This document shows, piece by piece, positions 21,622 through 30,691 of a stretch of DNA of 64,000 nt. The notes below the pieces were generated by a model, which had not been told where the DNA came from, searched no databases, and saw only the letters and a program-made list of their open reading frames with translations. Numbering within the stretch: the first letter of the stretch is position 1; each line of letters starts with the position of its first letter. The translations under genes and the position numbers were made by a program. This DNA is from Porogramme epimiltina (lineage: Eukaryota > Basidiomycota > Agaricomycetes > Polyporales > Polyporaceae): positions 1 through 64,000 of the forward strand of contig FTLJ01000250.1 of NCBI GenBank assembly GCA_900155495.1, given 5' to 3'.

Positions 21622-23308
21622 TGAGGGAGAGAGTGGACGTCACCGCTCCTTCCGGTCGTACTTAATGAATGGTTTCACGAAAACCTCCGTAGATCAAATG
21701 ACTGCGCGAGTGACCGACTCGTTCTCCTAAGAGCATAGCATAGGACTGCGCGAAGTAGGTCATCTGTTGAGATTCTCAGTCTTCGAAACATAGCCCTACC
21801 GTTTCTTTGTCACGACTCACCCAGCGTTTCTTCTCTACCGTTTCAGGGTTCTTCGAGGCCTACATACGTACATTCAAGGGGTTTATAAGAGGCCCTAGAA
21901 CGGACGAGACAGCCTGAGTAGAGTGTTATGTGATTAATGATGTCTTCACAGCCTGACGAGTTTAGAATACAGCCCTACCTAGCCTGAGGTGCATCATTCT
22001 GTGCACCGGTCAATGCAGTATCGCCTGCATGTGCTTAGGGTATAGATATGCTAACTCCGGTCACTTACAACTAGGGTCGACCAGCTGAACGGTCGATCCT
22101 ACATCGAGCGAAGTTCGAGCTACTTACGCAACCTGGTCACATGTCGGAAGCACCGGTATGGATGGACATGCGAGGTAGAAAACAAGCTTTTTTGCGGCCG
22201 CTCCTTCTTTCGGAGCTGTGTGCTTAGAGACATTATGTGAGTGATTATGATAAGCGCGGGCTTCCGTTACAATAACGGTAAAAGTCAGATAGAACCAGGA
22301 AGGTTGCATAAGAAGGGCTGGTACACAGACAGCCGTTTACGCAGTGGGTTCCCAACTATTCCCTGTCGTCATATTTGGTCTACCATCCCTGAGCGCATGA
22401 AAGGACCTGATCCTGATCCGCAGATGCACAAATCGTGGTGGTCTTTCGTATGCAAGGAGTCGTGTAAACATTCCCAAACGCATTTATGCTCCTGACGGAC
22501 CACGCACCCTCTGCTGGACAGCTTGGCCCCAGTATAATTAACGTTAATCATTTACCCGCGCTGCCAACAACGTCGCCGCTGACGTCAACGTCAAGGACGA
22601 CATATGTCTGTCTCCGCGCTTGGACAGGCTTGGAGTTGAGATGATGCTGTGCGCTTGGAATGTTTAGCGCACGACACATTTTCACAGATTGACGGCCAGC
22701 GGCACTTCTATGATGTCACCAACATGAGCACGCTGGGCAGAACGGGATGGAGAATTTCAGGAGCACACGACACTCGTACTTTCGGCCGAAATGGGAGAGG
22801 GGTGCGCACCGAAGTGCACCGGCGCACCGAGGCCGTAGCTTCTGTCGCCGCGGTGTGAACATTCGAGGCGTGCAAGCCAGGAATAGAAGCGGCAGACAAA
22901 CGGCAGGCCGGAGGGGTGGCAACGACGACGGGGCACGGAGGCCGCACACGGGAAGCAGATTGAGTGGGCTTCGCTGAGAATTTGCATGAGGAGACTGGAC
23001 GCTGGAAGCTGGACGCGCCTGCGGGGGTGTGGGATTGGAGGCTAAGAATGAGGCGGAGATTCTGGGCGAGATTGGAGATGGAAATAGCAGAAATGAAACA
23101 TATGCCGGGTGCGGCAGGGTGCGGGTGCTTTTCCCGCGCGTATATTTTGTAGCCTCGACGTCGCACGGGCGTGTACGCTGCTTGTGGGAGACGTCGGCAA
23201 GAGGACGTGGCGTATCTGGCTGGACGACGGTTTGATGCGTATACGGCGGGGATTATATGATGGACTTTGTGGCCGGAGTGAGGATTGACACAATGTGGAA
23301 GGGGACGG

Positions 23309-23324
23309 GCGAGCTCGAGCTCGC
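23309..23324. repeat. Perfect 16-bp palindrome
   Basis: GCGAGCTCGAGCTCGC is its own reverse complement without a spacer. It lies about 950 bp upstream of the GH5_9 start codon in noncoding DNA. It could be a binding site for a dimeric factor or chance in GC-rich sequence. Confidence 0.5.
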
Positions 23325-23879
23325 ACGAACAGAACAGAATGAACAGGGCATGCGTGGTGAGGCTGGATATCTCCTGGGCGATGTGCGTGCCATGCTGGGG
23401 ACGAGAGGCAGTGGCCGATTTGGGCCGAGGATGCCGACAGAAGCGATCTCGGCTCGCGTACTCGCAGGCGCTGATTGGCTGTACGCGGGGCGGCGTCGAG
23501 CATCACGAGACACATAGTTGTCCTCGGCGTTTGATGGTGCTTGAGTTTAGTGGCCAGGGTTCCTTGAATGCGGCTTAGAGCTAGCTCGCGCATATCCATC
23601 TACGCTCCCCAGGCTGGAGGCTGGAAGAGGGACAAGGGAGCGGTGGGAGAGCGGAGACGACCTGGGGCTGACGCCGTCGGCAGCCCTGATCGGTGTTTGG
23701 GCGAGGATTGGCCAGGGCGGCAGTGGCGCCGAGGGAGACGCTCGGGCCGGCATGCTCAACGGCTCAGGATTGGGATCGTCGGGAACGGGCGAGCGCCGAG
23801 AGTCGCACGGGAGGGGCATGGGCGCCTGGCCCTAGCACGTCCTGAATTGTCTTGGCCGGGTCGGTCCAAGTCTCTCCGT

Positions 23880-24250
23880 CCCTCTTGCCACTCTCTCTGT
23901 CTCTCTCCCGCAAACGCCCTCCCCGACGAGCCGCGCTCGCTCCTTTCCGTCCCCGCCACTCGTCTCATTGACGCACTTTTCTCCCCTTGCTCCGTACTCA
24001 CGTTTAGCCTCTTGCGCCTTACGCCCCGCACCGCCCAGTTAATCACTTATTCTCCCGAAGACGTGACGGCCGCTGCGTGAGTCCGCTCCGATCCCTCCAT
24101 ACATAATTCCCCGGCCTTTTCTGCCCACCCGCCCTTAGCCGACGCTAACCTCTCCCTTCTATTCGTTCCCCTCTCTCTCTTACCCCAACTCGTCCCCCCA
24201 CTTCCTCTTCTTGTCGCTCCTTAATCACCGTTCAACCCTCTCGGGCCCCC
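23880..24250 (+). promoter_or_regulatory. Long pyrimidine-rich promoter/leader of the GH5_9 gene
   Basis: The plus strand is dominated by C and T runs (for example CTCTCTCTGTCTCTCTCCCGC and later CTCTCTCTCTTACCCC) for roughly 370 nt up to the start codon. CT-rich stretches near transcription starts are common in highly expressed filamentous-fungal genes. The exact start site is not determinable here. Confidence 0.5.
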
Positions 24251-24275
24251 GCCTCCAGTGCGGTACGACAGCACC

Positions 24276-27003
24276 ATGTCCAACACCCCCTACCAGCCCG
24301 TATTTGCGCCCCACTCAAGTCCACCGGAGCAGCGCGACACTCAGTTCTACACCCCCGAGACTGAGCACCTCCGCCTCGACGATGACAACCTCCCCCCCGC
24401 CCAGCCCCGCTTCATGGGCGCCGACCACAGCGAGTTCCGTGGCTCCTTCGCGTCCTCAAATCCCACCCTCGCTGGCGACTACCCCGCCAACGACTCCTCC
24501 ATCGCCCTCAACAAGCCCGGCTACTACAACTACACCGACGCGGACGTCGACGGTGCTGAGCCACGGCAGTCGCGGTCCTACGGTACCTCGCCTTACCTCA
24601 ACGAGAAGGCGGCGTACGCCCCCAAGAAGTCGCGCAAGCGAGCAATCATCATTGGTGCCCTCGTCGCCGCCGCCGTCATCATCGCTGCCGTTGTCGCCGT
24701 GTACTTTGCGGTGATCAAGCCGAAACAGGACAAGAACTCGACAACCAGCAGCTCATCGAGTGGCTCCTCCGCGGACAACTCAGACGGTGCGTCCTCGAAT
24801 GGCAGCACGGGCACCAAGAGCACCCTCGCCGTCACTGGCGTCGACGGGAGCAAGGTGACCTTGGACGACGGCTCGACCATGACGTACCAGAACAGCTTCG
24901 GCGGCACCTGGTACTACGATCCCGAAAACGTCCTCGTCAGTGGCGCGCGCCCCAACTCATGGACACCGGCCCTGAACGAGACGTTCAAGTTTGGCGAGGA
25001 TATTATTCGGGGGTCGGTCGCGTGCCTTCTCGCCTCTGCCGCTAACCGGTGCTCATGATATCTATCTATAATGCAGAGTCAACCTCGGTGGATGGCTTGT
25101 CACGGAACCGGTGAGCATGATTCTTTGTCACCGGAAAGCATAGCATACTCATCGTTCATCATCACAGTTCATGTGAGTTTTATCGCCACCCGGATAGAGT
25201 TGAACGCTCAATACAGTGCCTCCCAGTGTCCCATCATTGTACGAAAAATACGTGAACTCGAGCTCGACGGCATTCGATGAGTGGGACCTCACTACCATGA
25301 TGAGGGCGGATGGCTCTATCGGCGATCTAGAGAATCATTACAAGACTTTCATCGTCAGTATCTATCAAGGTACCATAGAGTCATCATACTCATGTGCCTT
25401 CGCTAGACCGAACAAGACTTCATTGAGATTGCTGCCGCTGGCCTCAACTTCGTTCGGATACCCATCGCATACTGGGCGATCGAGACCCGAGAGAATGAGC
25501 CGTTCCTGGCAAAGACGTCATGGACGTACGTGCTCGCCTATTTCTCCTTCTCCGCGCAGCGTTGAACACCACCCGCAGCTACTTCCTGAAGGCGGTCCAG
25601 TGGGCTCGCAAGTATGGTCTCCGCATCAACCTCGACCTCCACGCTCTTCCCGGCTCCCAGAACGGCTGGAACCATTCCGGGCGTCTTGGCAACATCAACG
25701 TGCTGTACGGCCCCATGGGCATCAACAACGCTGAACGATCGCTCGATTACATTCGTATCATCGCAGAGTTCATTTCTCAGCCCGAGTACAGGGACGTCGT
25801 CGTCATGTTTGGCATCACCAACGAGCCGTTCGGCCCCACAATTGGCAAAGACGCCATCCAGCGCTAGTGCGTTCCCCATTCGTGCCTTTCCGAGACCACT
25901 CAGCTGACCGCCAGGGACAGCTACGTGCAGGCGTACGATGTCGTGCGCACCGCGTCCGGCACCGGCGAGGGCAACGGCCCCTGGATGGTCCTCCACGACG
26001 CGTTCCTCGGGCTCACGAACTGGGCGGGCTTCATGCCGAACGGGGACCGCATGCAGCTCGACATCCACCAGTACCTGTGCTTCAACGGGCAGTCCGCGGA
26101 CGACTACACGGTGCGCACGCAGGCGGCACAGCCGTGCACGGCGTGGGCGGAGGGCCAGAACGCGTCGATGACCGCGTTCGGGATGACGCACGTCGGCGAG
26201 TGGAGCATGGCGATCAACGACTGCGGCCTCTACGTGAACGGCATCGACCTCGGCGCGCGCTTCGACGGCTCGTTCAACGGCGGCGGCACCTGGCCCGTCA
26301 CGGGCGCGTGCTCGACGTACACGGACTACACCCAATGGGACGACGACTTCAAGGCCGCGATGCAGGTGTGGGCCCGCCAGAGCATGTCTGCACTCCAGGT
26401 ACGCGGTGTTGCTTTCTCCCCAGCTGTCGCGCCGTTTCTCACTCCTCGGCCTTGCTATAGAACTGGTTCTTCTGGACCTGGAAGATCGGTAACTCGACCG
26501 TCTCCGGGCGCCCCGAGTCCCCCGCGTGGTCGTACCAGCTCGGTCTCCAAGAAGGCTGGATGCCCACGGACCCACGCACGTCGGACGGCTCGTGCGAGAA
26601 CAGCGCGCCGTTCGACCCGCCGCTGTCCGCGTGGCAGACGGGCGGCGCGGGCGCCGGCTCGGTGCCCTCGACGTTCCTCGCCGCGCTCGCGTGGCCGCCG
26701 GCGACGCTGACGAACGAGGCGGTGCTCTCGACGCTGCCGCAGTACACGCAGACGGGGACGCCGATCACGCTGCCCGGGCCGGTGTTCACGAGCGGGAGCG
26801 CGACGCTCTCGGCGGCGACGGGCGACGGGTGGGCGAACCCGTCCGACACCGCACAGCTGTTCGTGCCCGTCGCGAGCTGCGGGTACCTCGATCCGTGGAT
26901 GGGCCCCACGGCGTCGCCTGCGGCGTGCCCGCCGCTTGCTCGTCGCCGCGAGGCGTTCGTGCCCCGGGGCGCTGCGGCGCCGACACCCGCGCCGAACTGG
27001 TGA
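24276..27003 (+). CDS. Membrane-anchored GH5_9 exo-beta-1,3-glucanase (EXG-D type)
   Basis: This is a type II membrane glucanase likely facing the cell wall. Eight exons close in frame: 24276-25012, 25077-25110, 25168-25172, 25227-25353, 25407-25525, 25579-25866, 25921-26398 and 26461-27003 (2331 nt, 776 aa). The start MSNTPYQPVF opens a Pro/Ser-rich cytosolic tail. A basic KKSRKR stop precedes one membrane helix (about residues 122-148), then a Ser-rich stalk. The GH5 domain starts at RGVNLGGWLVTEPFIVPSLY. It carries FVRIPIAYWAIE, LDLHALPGSQNGWNHSG, the acid/base Glu423 in GITNEP, HQYLCFNG and the nucleophile Glu530 in HVGEWS, followed by NWFFWTWK. The C-terminal extension of about 130 residues is Ala/Pro/Thr-rich. 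The third exon is only 5 nt. The CDS begins just after a long CT tract. Confidence 0.93.
25168..25172 (+). other. 5-nt microexon of the GH5_9 gene
   Basis: TTCAT lies between an acceptor (ATCACAG) and a donor (GTGAGT). It joins exon 2 (ending GAA CCG) to exon 4 (starting T GTC CCA) and yields the family-conserved EPFIVPSLY. Skipping it shifts the frame. Confidence 0.72.
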
Positions 27004-27621
27004 GGCGCGGAACCCGCGGAGGCGTTGGAGGGTTCTGTGGAGTCTGGATTTTGCTTTGCTGTGCGGCATGTGTACATGTGATGTGATGACGCTCGGATAC
27101 TGGACTTTCTTTCTCGCTCTCGCTCGGACCTCTTACGACCCCCTAGTAGTTACTGCCCGCCCTCTCGCTTCGTGCGCCCTCCCTCTCGCTCTCTTACTCC
27201 GCGGTTGCCGACGGCACGCGGCGCTCGTGCGGCCCCATATATAGGTACGCCCCGCCTCATACACCACCCAGATACTACTACCTTATTCCCCCCCGCTAGG
27301 CGCTCCCCGGCGCGCCGCGCTTTCGCAGCTTCCTCTCCCTCGTTTGTCTTCACGCGCGGTGCGCTGGCGGTGCGGTAACTTGTAGTTGATTGATCAATGA
27401 AGGACTTTTTTCCCGTGGATTCTTGCATGCGGTGCTTATTTGGGTTCCGGGTAGACGGCGAAGTCTCGATCGAGCTTCTTCCTAGGAGAGGTTTGGTAGG
27501 GTGGACATCAGAACCTAATATCTGCTGACGCTGAACCACAGAGCGGTGCGGTCTATCGGAGCATTTATACGAGGGTCAACGCACGCTTTCCACGTACCTC
27601 AGCGATCCCCGTATACTCAAC
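27004..27621. other. Intergenic: GH5_9 3' end and F-box promoter
   Basis: Noncoding. A TATA-like CATATATAGG occurs at about 27236-27245 on the plus strand, 380 nt before the F-box gene ATG, so it is too far to assign with confidence. I see no gene. Confidence 0.45.
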
Positions 27622-29026
27622 ATGCCAATCATTCGCCACTCCGGCATGCCATTCAAGACAACCTTCCCTCCCGAAATCGAGCTCCAAATCATAGAACAAC
27701 TAGGTTTCGAAGGCGATGATCCACCCCTATTCCGAAAGGTTCCCAGCCACGACCAGGCTCGGAAACCCCGCCACATCTACGCTCTCTATAGCTGCGCTTT
27801 AACATGCAAGGGCTGGCTCTCTTGTAGCCGCGTCAACCTCTACCGCAATGTCGATTTTATTGGGCGCCGCGCACTAGCAGCTCTCCGCTGGACATTGGAA
27901 AATCGACCACATTTCCGATGTTGGGTGCACACACTCCGTCTTGATGATATCGCCTTTCGCGGCCAGCAGAAAGAGTATCCATACCCGCTCCACCACATCT
28001 TCACCCTGATCTGGACCATGTTGCCTAAACTTGAAAGCCTCGACATCTCTCTCTCATTAATAACCTTGACAGAGAGCTATGCTTTAGGGCAACCTATGCT
28101 AACTTCCCGAAACGAGGTTACCTTGTCACTTAACCATATGGTTCGCCGCACCTGCAAGATACGTCATGCCTCTGTGCGCCGTCTAGCCCTTTCGGGGCCC
28201 ATCCCCCCATCCAGAGTCATTTATCTCCTCCAGGCATTTCCTGCCCTCCGTGACTTGCAATGTAACTTCATCCTTAGCCGCGATTTCAAGAAACCCCCGT
28301 GTCCGCTCCGTTTGCGAATAACCCATCTTACAGTGCGTCCCTCTAAGAGCCACTATCTGTGTCATTCCCTAGCGTTCTAACACCATTTAAAATCACCGCT
28401 AGCTGGGACCGAAGATTTCCCAACCAGTCCTCAACTTGTTGCTACACTACAGCAAGGAAACGCTGGAGGTCCTGACCATCTGGAAGTCTATGGGTACTGA
28501 TTGTAGTATGTATTAATTCCGCTTGCGCCCTGAGCATATAATATATGCCGAGTGATAAGCCGCACTGTAATGCTCAACCCCCCACCCCTCCCCCTCAGGT
28601 TTGCGTCTGGCAGATTTCCCGCGTCTCCACACCCTTTTCTTATGTTGTCCTTTTTTGTTTGTGCCGAGATTCCCCTGGGAGATCCCTGAGCGGGGCGGGC
28701 CCCCGGTCGCTGATCCATGGCAGGCTGTTGAGGTACTCACACCGGATAACACCCCTGGGCCGGCATTCAAGTCCCTTATACTCGACGGTAGCACATTGAC
28801 TAAAGTGTGGATAACACAATATTTTAGTAAGGAACAGGCCCGTGCAGCCTGCCACAAGCTCGAGGAGGCTCTTCTTTCTCCACCATATTCCACAACCGTC
28901 TCCATGGTATCCCTTAAGTGGGACGAAAGTTGGGCAAGGCTTAACTCCGAGTCGGCCCCTTGCATTGTGGAAGCATTGAAGAATGCATTCCCTCGAATCT
29001 ACAAGAGTGGACTCCTTCACCTGTGA
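27622..29026 (+). CDS. F-box-like protein with LRR-type C-terminal region
   Basis: Three exons close in frame: 27622-28332, 28403-28505 and 28599-29026 (1242 nt, 413 aa). Near the N-terminus, TTFPPEIELQIIEQLGF is an F-box-like helix (P-P-E-I/L). It is followed by LYSCALTCKGWLSCSRVNLY, the second half of the F-box. The remainder has leucine-patterned segments (MLPKLESLDIS, SVRRLALSG, FPALRDLQCN, LLLHYSKETLEVLTIWKS, RLADFPRLHTLFL) typical of the degenerate repeats in expanded basidiomycete F-box families. Such proteins recruit substrates to SCF ubiquitin ligases through Skp1. The substrate is unknown. The first intron uses GTGCGT...TTCTAAC...CGCTAG, which removes in-frame stops. The gene is AT-richer than its neighbours. 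Confidence 0.72.
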
Positions 29027-29110
29027 TAAGTCTTGACGCAGGTGTGTCGGTTACCCGTATCTGTAGGACCTAAAGGCTCCTTATTCACTGTTCTTCTGAA
29101 CAGTCGAGGC

Positions 29111-29993
29111 TAGACACGCCGACGCTGTCTCTGAAATTACACGGGCGATGGCTCTTGTCTCAGGAGTCGACAACCCTTTTACAGACGGAAATATGTCTTT
29201 GGGACCTCAACATTCCCTGGACCCATCCCGAGGAGAACCCTACGAGGCAGCTCTCTATTCAGTTCATGATGGCAGTCACATTCGACGATACGAGCAGCAA
29301 GGTCGTGATCGTCCATGCGGCCAACAGCGGTATCACCATTGCTCGTTGGGACCTCGAGAGGAGGGTGTTCCATAACCCCGTGTCCCTGGTCGGCTCCTGC
29401 AGGTTGCCCTACATGGGAGTGGCCCATTGGAGCAGAACCATTCTAACAACAGATGGACGGCGGGTCCACCGGGAGGGGTACCAGCCTGAAGACAACACAC
29501 CACTGATGTGCATATCTAACACAAACTGGAGCGCTCCTGTGGTCGCGACGCATGGGTGGGTTTTACGATAAGGCAAATACTATTAGACAGATAGTGCTCT
29601 CTCCTAATCATTGAGGAGTATATCGCGATGTCATCTTTACGCTGTGGACTGTGTCTATGGAGGGTGCGGAATGGGGAGCGTAGAGTCGCAATGAACACTC
29701 ATCCAGACAAATGGTTTGCGATCAACCAGTTTTCTGAAGACAGCCGGTTGTTAGTGATGGGGGCGCAGGACGGGACGGTTAGCATTATGAGGATTTGTGA
29801 CCATGACTCCAGCCCTATACCTCTCTCACTACTCAGGTATCGCCGCCGCTCAGCTGTGTGGCTAGATTTGCCGCGCTCAAACTGGCATTTCCGACTATGG
29901 CATCCGGAGGAACACGCCTCCAAATATCCAGTACACATTCGATACCGCGCACTTCTACGGCAGCTATCTCGGGTGCTCTTAGTGCTCTCCTGA
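29111..29993 (+). pseudogene. WD40-type fragment (likely truncated or partial gene)
   Basis: After an acceptor (TTCTGAACAG) a frame reads LHGRWLLSQESTTLL then EICLWDLNIP, ITIARWDLERRVF and VAHWSRTILTTDGRRVHREG. A probable intron (29560-29615) joins it to EYIAMSSLRCGLCLWRV, FSEDSRLLVMGAQDGTVSIM and a stop at 29993. These are WD-repeat-like strands, as in basidiomycete F-box/WD proteins. There is no start codon, and only about 85 nt separate it from the F-box stop, so the N-terminal half seems missing. It may instead be a downstream part of a longer F-box gene. I call it a fragment with modest confidence. Confidence 0.42.
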
Positions 29994-30359
29994 GGTAGTC
30001 GCATATCGATCCTCTAGGTCCTCTTGTCCTCCGAAGCCGCCCTCAAAGTCTCTGTCCATCTCCGTTTTTAAGGCTTGCTGCGGCTCGCTCGAGTCCTTAG
30101 ACTGCATAGCGTCGCGAAGAGCCTGGAGTTGCTCCTGCTCCTGAGTGTATGTAAAGGGGTGGGGTCAGCGAGAATGTGGAAGTAGTGCCCAGGTGCCCTG
30201 CATCGGGATTGGAAGGGTGGGCATACCTTGGCGCGAGCGTACTGTGCCTCCGAAGCCTGTTCTCTCGCCTTCCAGGTTGGGTCCTGTAGCAAGGAGGATT
30301 TAGCGTCCCCTTATAGGATAAGAAGAGAAAGTCCCTACCTCAGCGGTCTTGCCGGACAT
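29979..30359 (-). CDS. Small hydrophilic protein of unknown function (79 aa, three exons)
   Basis: Three exons join in frame: 30359-30339, 30283-30227 and 30140-29979 (240 nt, 79 aa plus TAA). They have clean donors (GTAGGG, GTATGC) and acceptors (CTACAG, ACTCAG). The protein starts MSGKTAEDPTWKAREQASEA, then QYARAKEQEQLQALRDAMQ. This is a predicted single amphipathic helix rich in Gln/Glu/Ala, followed by an acidic, glycine-containing tail (DFEGGFGGQEDLEDRY). There is no signal peptide or membrane segment. I do not recognise the family. Its stop codon overlaps the end of the convergent WD-like frame by about 15 nt. It lies 333 nt downstream of EAF1 on the same strand. Confidence 0.6.
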
Positions 30360-30691
30360 GGTGGTACAAAGCTAAGATGTGAGTTACGAGTCTGACCCGA
30401 GACCCCCTCGGGTCATATGATGCAATGGTGCCAGGGGCCTACGTCACTCTTGTCCATTTTAGGACCTGGGGGCACGCTGCAGTCTAGACCTTGTAGGTTG
30501 ACAGCGCACAGAGTATTAAGAGAATTCATGATATGACTACACAAAGAATCCAAATATCATGGCGAGATGTGTAACGAAAGCGTAGAAAGCTGAGGACAAC
30601 AAGTAGGTCTACAGTGAGGGAAGTGATCTTCGCGTGGACGCCGACGGCAGACATGGGGGATGATAATAACTTAATGCAGATGGTGATCGTA
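30360..30691. other. Spacer between EAF1 stop and the 79-aa gene
   Basis: About 330 nt containing the EAF1 3' UTR and the promoter of the small gene. I see no other feature. Confidence 0.4.

Larger units (their letters stand above)
21622..24275. other. 2.65-kb gene-poor region between divergent glycan-enzyme genes
   Basis: This is the longest gap in the window. The left part (to about 22700) is AT-richer and carries no plausible frame. From about 22700 to 23560 GC-rich open frames occur on both strands but with no motif or consistent splice pattern. The right end is a long pyrimidine tract leading into the GH5_9 gene. I found no supported gene, tRNA or transposon. Confidence 0.5.

Noticed and set aside
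22708..23166. 152-codon minus-strand frame in the 2.65-kb gap
   Set aside because: Low complexity and overlapped by equally long plus-strand frames; no splice or domain support.
25538..26575. 345-codon minus-strand frame
   Set aside because: Antisense of the GH5_9 catalytic exons; Arg/Val/Glu-rich shadow with no family resemblance.
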